Shown: positions 1 through 10,465 of the stretch, in pieces
How the letters are laid out: each line of letters opens with the position of its first letter
Numbering within the stretch: the first letter of the stretch is position 1
Source: Lentibacillus cibarius
GTDB lineage: Bacteria; Bacillota; Bacilli; Bacillales; Amphibacillaceae
DNA: 64,000 nucleotides
Direction of reading: 5' to 3'
Assembly (NCBI RefSeq): GCF_005887555.1
Contig: NZ_VCIA01000001.1
Location: 372,001-436,000, forward strand
Notes under the pieces: model-generated
The model's database searches: none
What the model saw: the letters and a program-made list of their open reading frames with translations, nothing else
What the model was told of the DNA's origin: nothing
Program-made: the position numbers and the translations under genes

Positions 1-110
1 TCCCGCTTACGGTATTCTTGCAATGTACCGCTTTTTGATACGTTGCGTTTAAAGCGACGAAGAGCATCTTCAAGAGACTCGTTTTTACGAACGCGAGTGT
101 GATTTGACAT
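1..110 (-). CDS. rpsU: 30S ribosomal protein S21, N-terminal part (3' end outside window)
   Basis: The minus strand encodes [20 protein letters not shown] and then continues in the S21 pattern until the window edge, so only the first 36 or so residues are visible. S21 is a small basic protein of the 30S subunit that acts near the anti-Shine-Dalgarno end of 16S rRNA. The start is fixed by a strong GGAGGGAGG ribosome-binding site at 120-129. A sigma-A-type promoter and a palindrome lie just upstream. deoC sits upstream on the same strand, but the promoter between them suggests separate transcription. Confidence 0.95.
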   Translation of the reverse strand, partial: MSNHTRVRKNESLEDALRRFKRNVSKSGTLQEYRKR

Positions 111-150
111 GCTTAATTTCCCTCCCTCCGAAGCAAAGACAAAATGTAAC

Positions 151-172
151 GATATGTGACGTATCACATATC
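151..172. promoter_or_regulatory. Palindrome at the predicted rpsU transcription start
   Basis: GATATGTGA (151-159), a 4-base spacer, and TCACATATC (164-172) form a perfect 9-bp inverted repeat. It begins about 8 bases downstream of the rpsU -10 box, so it would lie at the transcript 5' end. It could be an operator or a 5' stabilising RNA hairpin. No regulator can be named from the sequence. Confidence 0.5.
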
Positions 173-179
173 AGTGCTA

Positions 180-208
180 ATTATAATATAAGTGAACACC
201 AAGGTCAA
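180..208 (-). promoter_or_regulatory. Sigma-A-type promoter of rpsU
   Basis: On the minus strand, TTGACC (-35, 203-208) and TATAAT (-10, 180-185) are separated by exactly 17 bases. This is a near-consensus housekeeping promoter pointing at rpsU. Confidence 0.75.
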
Positions 209-260
209 CTTAAATTTCACTGCAAGGTTTAAAAAACGCTATTATAATAGAAAGATTTCC

Positions 261-932
261 TTAATAGGAGTCTGTCCCCTTTTCTCCATTTACAATCTCC
301 ACGCCGGCACTTGCTCCTATTCTCGTCGCACCGGCATCAATCATCTCTTTGACCGATTTTGTATCCCGGATGCCTCCCGATGCCTTAACCCCCATGTCAT
401 CTCCAACAGTTTGGCGCATTAGTTTTACATCTTCAGCAGTAGCACCGCCACCAGAGAAACCTGTAGACGTTTTAACATAGTCGGCTCCAGCTGCTTTAGC
501 TAGTTTGCACGCACGGACCTTTTCATCGTCTGTGAGTAGTGAAGTTTCAATAATCACCTTTGTCAGTGCATGACCATCCGCAGCTTCAACTACTTCCTTG
601 ATATCACGCTGAACTGCCTGGTCATTAGCTGCCTTTAATTCACCGACATTTATTACCATGTCAACTTCAGCTGCACCATCATTCAATGCCTGTTTTGTTT
701 CAAACACTTTTGATTGCGTACTAGTTGCACCAAGCGGAAAACCGATAACCGTACATACTTTCACATCGGTATCCTTCAAGTGTTCATAACAATACGGCAC
801 CCAATACGGGTTGACACAAACAGATGCAAACCCATATTCACGAGCCTCCTGAACAATCTCGCTGATTTTATCCTTTTTAGTTTCCGGTTTTAATTGTGTA
901 TGATCAATAAACTTTGCAAGATTCGTATTCAT
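261..932 (-). CDS. deoC: Deoxyribose-phosphate aldolase
   Basis: DeoC cleaves 2-deoxyribose-5-phosphate to glyceraldehyde-3-phosphate and acetaldehyde in deoxynucleoside catabolism. The 223-residue product has the family length. It shows the N-terminal [10 protein letters not shown] block, the VDMVINVG segment, the Schiff-base lysine segment [10 protein letters not shown], and the phosphate-binding KASGGIRD and RIGASAG motifs. The frame is open to 1004, but the ATG at 932 fits the family start and has an AAAGGAAT ribosome-binding site. It follows the heat-shock operon behind the mtaB terminator, as in B. subtilis, where deoC is located elsewhere; here it fills the gap before rpsU. Confidence 0.93.
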   Translation of the reverse strand: MNTNLAKFIDHTQLKPETKKDKISEIVQEAREYGFASVCVNPYWVPYCYEHLKDTDVKVCTVIGFPLGATSTQSKVFETKQALNDGAAEVDMVINVGELKAANDQAVQRDIKEVVEAADGHALTKVIIETSLLTDDEKVRACKLAKAAGADYVKTSTGFSGGGATAEDVKLMRQTVGDDMGVKASGGIRDTKSVKEMIDAGATRIGASAGVEIVNGEKGTDSY

Positions 933-1010
933 AGCCGAAATTCCTTTCATAAATAGTTGCCTTGCTTCAGTACCTAGCATAGCACACGTTTCCGTGAAAT
1001 TCACCTAATG

Positions 1011-1035
1011 AGAAAAGTCCCTGGCGTACCAGGGA
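1011..1035 (-). terminator. Terminator after mtaB
   Basis: TCCCTGG (1018-1024) and CCAGGGA (1029-1035) form a perfect 7-bp stem with a 4-base loop. On the minus strand it is followed by CTTTTC. It lies just past the mtaB stop codon and would end the hrcA-to-mtaB transcript. Confidence 0.65.
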
Positions 1036-1036
1036 A

Positions 1037-2389
1037 TTAAGAAGACAATTTATCCGCCGTTTGAACGGCTTCATCCATGACGCGGACAAACACTCCCTCA
1101 TTATAGGGATACCCTGCCTTCGTTAGCTTGACACGTACAAGTTTACCAATTAAGTCCTTCGACCCGCTGAACCTTACTTTCAAGTAGTTATCTGTATAAC
1201 CCTGCAGAAGATTGGAATGATCCTCACCCACTTGTTCCTCGGGTATCACTTCTAGTACTTCATCTTCATATCCGGAAGCATAATCTTTTGCGAGTTGGTT
1301 GGATAACTCAATCATCTGATTCACTCGTTCATTCTTCACATCGTCATCAACTTGATTTTTCATATGGGCGGCAGGAGTGCCGGTTCTTCTAGAAAACGGG
1401 AATACATGAAGTTCCGAGTAGCCGACCTCTTGCACAAATTGATACGTTTCCATAAACTCTTCTTCCGTTTCACCCGGAAACCCAACAATCACATCAGATG
1501 TAATTGCCAAACCAGGTAACGCTTTGCGAATTTTATCAACCTTTTGTTTGTAGTAACCTGTGGAATATTTCCTGCGCATACGGTGCAGCACACTATCCGA
1601 TCCAGCCTGAAGTGGAATATGCAGATGACGAACAATCTTTTCCGATTTGTCCAACACGTCAATCACTTCGTCCGTAATCTGGCTTGCCTCAATTGATGAA
1701 ATACGAATTCTTTTTAACCCATCAATTTTAGTTTCCAATTCCTGCAGCAGCTTGGCGAAATTATAGTCATTCATATCTTCTCCGTATCCTGCAGTATGAA
1801 TGCCGGTCAGCACTATTTCTTTATACCCGGCATCGACCAGATTTTGTGCTTGTTCAAGCACATTTTCCGGCTCTCTGGATCTTAACAACCCTCTTGACCA
1901 CGGAATGATACAAAATGTGCAAAAGTTATTGCACCCTTCCTGTATTTTCAGTGACGCACGTGTACGATCAGTAAATGCCGGTACATCCATCTCTTCAAAC
2001 ACACGATTTTTCATGATGTTGGAAACACCATTAATTGGTTCGCGTGTTTTTTGGTGCTCCTCAATATAATCAATCATTTTCTTTCTATTCTGCGTTCCGA
2101 CAATCACATCAACCCCAGGTATTTCCATAATCTCACCTGGTGAAGTCTGCGCATAGCAGCCTGTTACACAAACGACGGCATTCGGGTTTTTCCGTACTGC
2201 TCGACGGATGACTTGCCTGCTCTTTTTATCACCGGTATTGGTGACTGTACACGTGTTGATGACATATACGTCGGATTGGCGGTCAAAATCAACTCGTTCG
2301 TACCCGTTTTCCTTAAACATGTTCCAGATACCTTCTGTTTCATAGTGATTCACTTTGCATCCCAATGTATGAAAAGCAACTGTTGGCAT
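1037..2389 (-). CDS. mtaB: tRNA t6A37 methylthiotransferase (MiaB family)
   Basis: MtaB (YqeV) is a radical-SAM enzyme that converts t6A37 to ms2t6A37 in tRNAs reading ANN codons. The 450-residue protein begins with the UPF0004 domain (HTLGCKVNHYE, then cysteines in NTCTVTN and VTGCYAQ). It carries the radical-SAM cluster CNNFCTFC near residue 150 and ends with a TRAM-like domain. The ATG overlaps the rsmE stop codon (TAATG), indicating translational coupling. It is the last gene of the dnaK operon, as in B. subtilis. Confidence 0.95.
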   Translation of the reverse strand: MPTVAFHTLGCKVNHYETEGIWNMFKENGYERVDFDRQSDVYVINTCTVTNTGDKKSRQVIRRAVRKNPNAVVCVTGCYAQTSPGEIMEIPGVDVIVGTQNRKKMIDYIEEHQKTREPINGVSNIMKNRVFEEMDVPAFTDRTRASLKIQEGCNNFCTFCIIPWSRGLLRSREPENVLEQAQNLVDAGYKEIVLTGIHTAGYGEDMNDYNFAKLLQELETKIDGLKRIRISSIEASQITDEVIDVLDKSEKIVRHLHIPLQAGSDSVLHRMRRKYSTGYYKQKVDKIRKALPGLAITSDVIVGFPGETEEEFMETYQFVQEVGYSELHVFPFSRRTGTPAAHMKNQVDDDVKNERVNQMIELSNQLAKDYASGYEDEVLEVIPEEQVGEDHSNLLQGYTDNYLKVRFSGSKDLIGKLVRVKLTKAGYPYNEGVFVRVMDEAVQTADKLSS

Positions 2390-3147
2390 TATTCACACCC
2401 CAATTCTTCAAAATGATAGGACATACTTGCCAGTGCATACATGGCAGCTGTTTCCGTCCTCAAAATGCGCGGACCCAGACGGACAGGTGCAAACATTGCC
2501 TGTTTCATCAGTACAGCTTCTTGTTCTGAAAAACCGCCCTCAGGTCCAATCACAATTAATACATTATCCCCTGACTTTATTTCAGCCACAGACTGGGCAA
2601 AGGTCTGAAATGTATTTGTTTTTGCTTCTTCTTCATACGCAAATATTTTTTTGTCAAAACAGTGACTTTGTTCTATTAAATCTGTAATGGTAGCAAACGG
2701 ATGAAGCTGCGGAATTTTATTACGGTGACACTGTTCGCTCGCTTCCTTAAGGATCTTTGCGTATCGGTTCAATTTCTTTGCCGCCTTCTTATCGTCCCAA
2801 ACAACAACGGACCTTTCCGCCTGAACCGGTATGAAAGCGGCCGCTCCCAACTCTGTACCTTTTTGCAGGACAAGTTCGAATTTGTCACCTTTCGCCAACG
2901 CCTGGGCAATCGTCACTGATATTGGTGACTCGTTTGAAGCATGCAGCCATTCTTTCATTTCCGTCCGGACAGCATTGTTAGTTATCTCAGTTATTTCACA
3001 AATAGCGGCCTGTCCATCCGGATGATTACAGATGACTTCATTACCAGCTTTCAGACGCATCACACGGCTGATATGGTGTGCATCATCTCCTTTTATAAGG
3101 ACTCCATTTTGCTCCCAGCTTTCGGCAGGTACAAAGTAACGCTGCAA
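2389..3147 (-). CDS. rsmE: 16S rRNA (uracil1498-N3)-methyltransferase
   Basis: RsmE (YqeU) methylates U1498 of 16S rRNA. It is a SPOUT-family protein with an N-terminal PUA-like domain and a C-terminal knotted SAM-binding domain, visible as the motifs IGPEGGFSEQE and LGPRILRTETA. The likely start is TTG at 3147, giving MQRYFVP as in homologues and 252 residues. GTG codons at 3159 and 3156 are alternatives, and the ribosome-binding site is weak in all cases. It lies between prmA and mtaB in the heat-shock operon. Confidence 0.93.
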   Translation of the reverse strand: MQRYFVPAESWEQNGVLIKGDDAHHISRVMRLKAGNEVICNHPDGQAAICEITEITNNAVRTEMKEWLHASNESPISVTIAQALAKGDKFELVLQKGTELGAAAFIPVQAERSVVVWDDKKAAKKLNRYAKILKEASEQCHRNKIPQLHPFATITDLIEQSHCFDKKIFAYEEEAKTNTFQTFAQSVAEIKSGDNVLIVIGPEGGFSEQEAVLMKQAMFAPVRLGPRILRTETAAMYALASMSYHFEELGCE

Positions 3148-3166
3148 TTCAAGCACCACTTTCGTT

Positions 3167-4105
3167 TTAGATTTTCTTTGCGGTTATCGATACCCAGTCT
3201 TGCAACTCATTCACATCAAGAATTCGAAAGCCCACCTCCTGCAGTTTTTCCTGCACCATTTGCTGCTTCGTCCTGATAATGCCCGAGGTAATGAAAATAC
3301 CACCAGGTTTTAAGTTTTTCCAGGCGTCGCCTACAAATTGTATAATAATTTCAGCCAAAATGTTAGCGACAATCATATCAGCCTGCATGCTGACGTGACT
3401 TAATAAATGGTTTTGTTTAACGGTTATCCGCTCATGCATGTTGTTCAATTTTGCATTGATAGTTGTACTTTTAACGGCTACGTCATCGAGATCAAAGGCA
3501 TGTACTTCACTTGCCCCCAGTAGTCCTGATGCAATGCTTAATACGCCTGAACCACAACCCACATCAATGACAACGTCTTGATTATTTATGTATTGTTCGA
3601 TAGCCTGAATAGTTTGAACAGTAGTGGGATGTGTGCCAGTCCCAAAGGCCATTCCTGGATCTAATTCAATGATCACTTCATTGTCTGAGGCGGGTTCATA
3701 CGTTTCCCAAGTTGGTATAATCGTTATCTTTTCAGAAATCTCAACAGGCTTATAGTATTTTTTCCATGCTGTAGCCCATTCTTCCTCATTAATTTCACTT
3801 ACTGTCACTTGATTCCTGCCTAAATCAATATCATATAGCTGCAAATTATTAATTGCCTGTTTCATGGCATCAACCGTTTCACCGAGATGACTATTTACCG
3901 GAAGATATGCCTTAATATAGACACCATCTTCCGGGTAATCATCCGGATTCAATTCATAAACTTCGCCAAAAAACGTATCCCTGTCCTTCATTAGGTCAAG
4001 CGGGTCTTCTATGACAACACCACTGGCACCTGTCTCATGCAAAATATTCGAAATTGGTTCAACTGCTTCATTTGTTGTGTGAATACAAAACTCAGACCAT
4101 TTCAC
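3167..4105 (-). CDS. prmA: Ribosomal protein L11 methyltransferase
   Basis: PrmA methylates ribosomal protein L11 using S-adenosylmethionine. The substrate-recognition N-terminus (WSEFCIHTTNEAVEP) is followed by a class-I Rossmann methyltransferase domain with MAFGTGTHPTT and DVGCGSGVLS, and by the catalytic-loop motif VANILAEI. I prefer the GTG at 4105: it gives 312 residues, close to the usual length, and has GGGTG upstream. An ATG at 4132 in the same frame is the alternative. It is downstream of dnaJ after a gap of about 135 bases. Confidence 0.93.
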   Translation of the reverse strand: MKWSEFCIHTTNEAVEPISNILHETGASGVVIEDPLDLMKDRDTFFGEVYELNPDDYPEDGVYIKAYLPVNSHLGETVDAMKQAINNLQLYDIDLGRNQVTVSEINEEEWATAWKKYYKPVEISEKITIIPTWETYEPASDNEVIIELDPGMAFGTGTHPTTVQTIQAIEQYINNQDVVIDVGCGSGVLSIASGLLGASEVHAFDLDDVAVKSTTINAKLNNMHERITVKQNHLLSHVSMQADMIVANILAEIIIQFVGDAWKNLKPGGIFITSGIIRTKQQMVQEKLQEVGFRILDVNELQDWVSITAKKI

Positions 4106-4241
4106 TTTGTTCACCCGTTTCTTAAATTCCATATTGAACGTATCCGGAAATTAATAGTCTTTTATTTACAATGTTTCAGGAGATTTCTGCTGCAAAAAAG
4201 CTACTATTATTGCGCGCAAACAGAAATCACCATATCTATTA

Positions 4242-5366
4242 TTAGCTTTTAAATGCATTTTTAAAACGCTGAAACAATGAGTCTTGTTCGTCGGTCGCTT
4301 CATTTCCGCCAATTTCATTAAATTCACGCAGTAATTCTTTTTGTCGGTCTGTTAGTCCTGTAGGCGTAATCACTTTTACTTCTACATGCTGATCCCCATG
4401 ACCATAACCACGTACGTTTGGTGCACCTTTTCCTTTTAATCTGAAGATTTTTCCGGTTTGGGTGCCGGCTGGTATTGTCAGCATCACTTTTCCATGAACG
4501 GTCGGGACTTCCACTTCGTCACCGAGAGCAGCTTGTGCATAGGTTATTGGCAATTCACAGTAAATATGATCCCCGTCGCGTTTAAAAAAGTCATCCTGCT
4601 TGACCTTGATAACAACAAATAAATCTCCCGGAGGACCACCGTTCACGCCTGGTTCTCCTTTTCCAGCAACACGTATCTGATGACCTTCGTCAATTCCCTT
4701 AGGGATGGAGATATGAATTGTTTTGTTTTGTTTCACTTTTCCTGACCCGCCGCATGTGCCGCATTTTTCAGGAATGATTTTTCCACTGCCATTACAGTGA
4801 TGACATACACGCCGATTTACGACCCGTCCGAAAGGCGTATTCTGCTCCATATTTAACTGGCCAGATCCGTTACAATGGGAGCATGTTTTTGTTTTGGTTC
4901 CGGGTTTGGCGCCAGACCCATGACATGTGTCACATTCTTCTTCCTTTGGTATGTTGATGTCTGTTTCTTTACCAAAAATTGCTTCTTCAAATTCTAGTGT
5001 CATTGTATATTGTAGATCGGCTCCTTGTTGTGGCGCATTCGGATCACGTCTCCTGCCGCCTCCAAAGAACATATCGAATATATCACCAAATCCACCAAAA
5101 TCTCCAAAATCTTGTGCGCCGCCGAACCCACCGAAGCCTTGACCCTGTGCTCCGGCATGACCAAACTGATCATATTGGGCACGCTTTTGTTCATCACTTA
5201 ATACTTCATATGCTTCTTTGGCTTCCTTGAACTTATCGGATGCGTTTTCTTCCTCACTGACATCCGGGTGATATTTGCGGGCTAATTTACGATAAGCTTT
5301 CTTTATTTCATCTTTTGAAGCATCCTTGTCAACACCAAGCACTTCATAATAATCGCGTTTACTCAC
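4242..5366 (-). CDS. dnaJ: Chaperone DnaJ (Hsp40)
   Basis: DnaJ delivers unfolded clients to DnaK and stimulates its ATPase. The 374-residue protein has all family parts: a J-domain at residues 1-70 with the HPD tripeptide (KYHPDVS), a Gly/Phe-rich linker ([11 protein letters not shown]), four CxxCxGxG zinc repeats ([32 protein letters not shown]) and a C-terminal client-binding domain. The start is GTG. It is separated from dnaK by 152 bases that contain a strong hairpin, so part of the transcript probably ends before dnaJ. Confidence 0.97.
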   Translation of the reverse strand: MSKRDYYEVLGVDKDASKDEIKKAYRKLARKYHPDVSEEENASDKFKEAKEAYEVLSDEQKRAQYDQFGHAGAQGQGFGGFGGAQDFGDFGGFGDIFDMFFGGGRRRDPNAPQQGADLQYTMTLEFEEAIFGKETDINIPKEEECDTCHGSGAKPGTKTKTCSHCNGSGQLNMEQNTPFGRVVNRRVCHHCNGSGKIIPEKCGTCGGSGKVKQNKTIHISIPKGIDEGHQIRVAGKGEPGVNGGPPGDLFVVIKVKQDDFFKRDGDHIYCELPITYAQAALGDEVEVPTVHGKVMLTIPAGTQTGKIFRLKGKGAPNVRGYGHGDQHVEVKVITPTGLTDRQKELLREFNEIGGNEATDEQDSLFQRFKNAFKS

Positions 5367-5460
5367 TTGTACATCACTCTCCCGACACTATTACATACGA
5401 TTTATCTTATCATCTTTAAGGTTTTAATAGCAAACAAACTTAAAATTCACCTTCTTAATT

Positions 5461-5501
5461 GAAAAAGTCAAAGTCAAGAGAGTCCTGACTTTGACTTTTT
5501 C
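5461..5501 (-). terminator. Hairpin between dnaK and dnaJ
   Basis: A perfect 16-bp inverted repeat (5461-5476 with 5486-5501) has a 9-base loop and a minus-strand tail of U residues. It is a rho-independent terminator, or a partial one, inside the operon. It would give dnaK mRNA in excess over dnaJ. Confidence 0.8.
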
Positions 5502-5518
5502 CAATTATTGCAGAAGGC

Positions 5519-7363
<1,845 letters not shown>

Positions 7364-7393
7364 CTAATTCCTCCTTGACTGCTCATTCAACTA

Positions 7394-8002
7394 TTATTTA
7401 TTCACTTTAACCATTGCTGGCCGAATAACACGGTCTTTTAAGTAATAGCCCTTCTGCAATTCTTCAATTACCGATTCGGGTTCTGCTTCTTCATCTTCTT
7501 CTTGCATGACTGCATGATGTATTGTTGGATCAAATGGCTTGCCAACCGACTCAATCTCCTTAACGCCATGATTCGACAAGGCGTCTTTCAGTTGACGGTA
7601 CACCATTGTTATGCCCTCTGCAAAGTTTTTGGTTTCATCTGTAATTTCAACTTGCAAGGCACGTTCGAAATTGTCCAAAACAGGAAGCAAATCTTTGACA
7701 ATATCTTCTGATTTATATTTGAGGTCTGCTTCTTTTTCCTTTTGCGTACGTTTTTTAAAATTGTCAAATTCTGCTTGAATACGCAGCACACGCTGATGCA
7801 TTTCCTCTTTTTCCTGTTTCACCTTATCCAGCTCAGCCTGCAGGGAATCCTGCTCTGTTTCATCATGGTCTGTCTGTTGGGCTTCTGTTTGAGCATCTGC
7901 ATCAATTACTTCAGTGATCGTATCATCTTCCATGTCTGAATCCTGCCGCACTTGATGTTCTGTTTCATCATTAATGGTCTTTTCGTCTCTTTGTTCTGTC
8001 AC
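7394..8002 (-). CDS. grpE: Nucleotide exchange factor GrpE
   Basis: GrpE releases ADP from DnaK. The product has a long acidic, Gln-rich N-terminal coiled coil (about residues 40-90) and the C-terminal beta domain ending GYYLKDRVIRPAMVKV, typical of the family. The frame is open to 8011, but that GTG overlaps the AGGAGG ribosome-binding site. The next in-frame GTG at 8002 has correct spacing and gives 202 residues. It is the second gene of the CIRCE-controlled operon. Confidence 0.96.
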   Translation of the reverse strand: MTEQRDEKTINDETEHQVRQDSDMEDDTITEVIDADAQTEAQQTDHDETEQDSLQAELDKVKQEKEEMHQRVLRIQAEFDNFKKRTQKEKEADLKYKSEDIVKDLLPVLDNFERALQVEITDETKNFAEGITMVYRQLKDALSNHGVKEIESVGKPFDPTIHHAVMQEEDEEAEPESVIEELQKGYYLKDRVIRPAMVKVNK

Positions 8003-8124
8003 TCCTGCCACCTCCTATATCAAATTGCCACGATAGACTATAACATGTTTTTTCTTTTAAATAAATTAATAACCTTGCATGAATGAAAGCCCCGATCAAG
8101 AAAATAATTCAACAGCATTTCTCA

Positions 8125-9156
8125 TTAATCATTATTTTGATGCCATTTATATAAGACATCTGACATTTCATTTGATAGAGCATTCAATAAAGCAATGACT
8201 CTTTTGTACTCCATTCTAGTCGGCCCAAGCAATGCAATTGTACCCATCTGTTCCTCATTCAGCTCATACGTTGCAGTTATCAAGCTGCATTCTTTTATAG
8301 CATCGGCTTTATTCTCATGTCCAATTGACACGCTAATACCATCCGTATCGCTTTTGAGCAAATTTGCCAGTTCGTCTTCTTTTTCAATCATGGCATAGAG
8401 TGAACGAACCTTTTCAACATCATTGAATTCCGGCTGCATTAATATATTCGTTTTACCGCCAAAGTAAAGCTTAACCGGATTTTCAGTGAAAAATATAGCT
8501 CTTAAATAATCAAATGATTTTTCAAAATCTGTTACAAACGATCCCATGAGATGGATTACTTCAGAATTCAGTTTCTCATGCAGCTTATAAATTGGAACAC
8601 CGTATAGTCGATCATTTAAAATGTTCACTATCTTCTCCAAGTCTGATGCATTGATCTCATTCGGAACTGAAAATGACCGATGTTCGACATGACCGGTGTT
8701 CGTGATCAAGATTGCTACAGCAGTTTGCGGTGACAGTGACACAATCTGCAGCTGTTTCAACTTGGTCTCAAATACTTCTGGACCAAGAATAATCGATGTA
8801 TAATTTGTAATCTCAGACAGTATTTCGGCAGAACTCTGGACAATCTGTTCAAATTCAAATAGGCCATCTTGCATTACGTTTTCAACTATTTTAATGTTGC
8901 TCGTCGTCTCCTTAAGTGACACTAAATGGTCGACATAATACCGATAGCCTTTTTCAGATGGGATACGGCCGGATGATGAATGAGTTTTCTCAAGAAATCC
9001 CATGTCCTCCAAATCAGCCATTTCGTTACGTATAGTGGCCGAACTATACGTAACATCATCCTTCTTAGCAATGGAACGTGACCCTACCGGCTGTGCCGTT
9101 TCGATGAAATCATCAACTATTACTTGCAGAATCAGTAATTGTCTTTCCGTTAACAT
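8125..9156 (-). CDS. hrcA: Heat-inducible transcription repressor HrcA
   Basis: HrcA binds CIRCE operators and represses class-I heat-shock genes; GroEL keeps it active. The N-terminal winged helix (MLTERQLLILQVIVDDFIE, then SSATIRNEMADLEDMGFL) precedes the GAF-like dimerisation domain. The start is the ATG at 9156, with GAGGTGG five bases upstream; the in-frame codon at 9177 lies inside the operator. It is 343 residues, first in the operon, and probably autoregulated through the CIRCE element just upstream. Confidence 0.97.
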   Translation of the reverse strand: MLTERQLLILQVIVDDFIETAQPVGSRSIAKKDDVTYSSATIRNEMADLEDMGFLEKTHSSSGRIPSEKGYRYYVDHLVSLKETTSNIKIVENVMQDGLFEFEQIVQSSAEILSEITNYTSIILGPEVFETKLKQLQIVSLSPQTAVAILITNTGHVEHRSFSVPNEINASDLEKIVNILNDRLYGVPIYKLHEKLNSEVIHLMGSFVTDFEKSFDYLRAIFFTENPVKLYFGGKTNILMQPEFNDVEKVRSLYAMIEKEDELANLLKSDTDGISVSIGHENKADAIKECSLITATYELNEEQMGTIALLGPTRMEYKRVIALLNALSNEMSDVLYKWHQNND

Positions 9157-9170
9157 GATGACCACCTCTG

Positions 9171-9197
9171 TTAGCACTCTTAAGTAACGAGTGCTAA
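9171..9197. promoter_or_regulatory. CIRCE operator
   Basis: TTAGCACTC, nine bases, then GAGTGCTAA: a perfect match to the CIRCE consensus (TTAGCACTC-N9-GAGTGCTAA). It sits between the hrcA promoter and its ribosome-binding site, where HrcA would bind to repress the operon. Confidence 0.97.
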
Positions 9198-9207
9198 TGC
9201 TATTAAT

Positions 9208-9236
9208 AAATTACCAAATCGCTGGTTTGTTGTCAA
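9208..9236 (-). promoter_or_regulatory. Sigma-A-type promoter of the hrcA operon
   Basis: On the minus strand, TTGACA (9231-9236) and TAATTT (9208-9213) are spaced 17 bases apart, directly upstream of CIRCE. The -35 box overlaps the end of hemW. Confidence 0.7.
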
Positions 9237-10393
9237 CGAACATGATCCAAGTCAGTCTCTTCCAATAAAAATTTCTCGAAAACTTCATTTCCGAACAATA
9301 CACCTTGATCAGTCAAGCGTAGATTATTTCCTTCATTAATTAGTAAGCCTTTCTGGACAAGCATGCTAATAACATCTCCATAAAGGGCTTCATAAGGGAA
9401 TCCGAATTTTTCCCGGAATAAATCCCTGTTCACCCCACTCATCTTCCTGAGCCCAAGGAACATCTCCTCTTCAATCATTTCCCGCTTGCCAATTTCCTCT
9501 GCATTTAAAATCGGCTTGCCGTTTTCCATTGCCTGCTTCATATATGCAGGCAGCGGTCGGATATTTCCTGTACGGACACCGGGAAGATAGCCATGCGCTC
9601 CAGCCCCAAAACCGTAATAATGTTCATTATTCCAATAAGTTAAATTATGCCTACTTTCAAATCCCGGTCGGGCAAAGTTGCTGATTTCATATTGGTTCAA
9701 TCCATATTTGCGCATGGTGTCTTTTAACATTTCATACATTTGCACTTCATCTTCCTGTGGAGGACGATGCAACTTCCCTTTTTTATACCGCTGATAGAAG
9801 ACGGTTTTCGGCTCAATTTGCAGTGCGTATGCCGAATAGTGAGGGAGCCCGAATGCGATTGCCTCATCCAGCGTTTGCTGGAACTGTTCCACTGTCTGGC
9901 TTGGCAGAGCATAGATAAGATCAAGACTAATGTTATAAAAACCATTCCGCTGCAGCAATTCGACTGTACGGTAAACATCTTTCACCCGATGGAGCCGCCC
10001 AAGTTGCTCCAGCATTTCATCATCAAATACTTGTACCCCTAATGACACTCGATTGACACCAAAACTGTTCAATAGTTTTATTTTCTCTTCATCAAAATCA
10101 CCTGGATTCGCCTCAATCGAGAATTCTTGACAGTTGTCAATGTCGAATTTCCTGGTGATTAATTGCATGAGTGACTGCAACTGGTCCATATTCAGAACTG
10201 TCGGTGTACCGCCGCCTATAAAAATAGTTTGTACTTGATTTTTTTTGCCTTCAATGGTTGTTTCAATCTCATTTGTTAACGCTTCTATATAGTCTGTCGC
10301 TGATTGCTCATCATAAAAGAACTTCGTAAAATCACAGTAATGACAAATTTGCTGACAGAACGGAATATGGATATAGACGGATTGTGCTTTCAT
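9233..10393 (-). CDS. hemW: Radical SAM coproporphyrinogen III oxidase-like protein HemW
   Basis: HemW is a radical-SAM protein related to HemN and described as a heme chaperone. It has the cluster motif CQQICHYC (CxxxCxxC) near residue 20 and the glycine-rich GGGTPTVL motif. It lacks the N-terminal extension of true HemN. The ATG at 10393 (386 residues) has AGGAG eight bases upstream, and the 20 extra upstream residues in the open frame are not homologous. It follows lepA directly, as in B. subtilis. Confidence 0.92.
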   Translation of the reverse strand: MKAQSVYIHIPFCQQICHYCDFTKFFYDEQSATDYIEALTNEIETTIEGKKNQVQTIFIGGGTPTVLNMDQLQSLMQLITRKFDIDNCQEFSIEANPGDFDEEKIKLLNSFGVNRVSLGVQVFDDEMLEQLGRLHRVKDVYRTVELLQRNGFYNISLDLIYALPSQTVEQFQQTLDEAIAFGLPHYSAYALQIEPKTVFYQRYKKGKLHRPPQEDEVQMYEMLKDTMRKYGLNQYEISNFARPGFESRHNLTYWNNEHYYGFGAGAHGYLPGVRTGNIRPLPAYMKQAMENGKPILNAEEIGKREMIEEEMFLGLRKMSGVNRDLFREKFGFPYEALYGDVISMLVQKGLLINEGNNLRLTDQGVLFGNEVFEKFLLEETDLDHVR

Positions 10394-10465
10394 TATATTC
10401 GCTCCTATACACAGAAAAGGGATAACCAATGCCTGTGGCAAAGGTTTCCCCAATCTGTAAATTAG

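Noticed and set aside
151-172. Rex or Fnr operator at the rpsU start
   Set aside because: TGTGA and TCACA are spaced by 4 bases; Rex and Fnr sites have 6 between these half-sites. Kept only as an unassigned palindrome.
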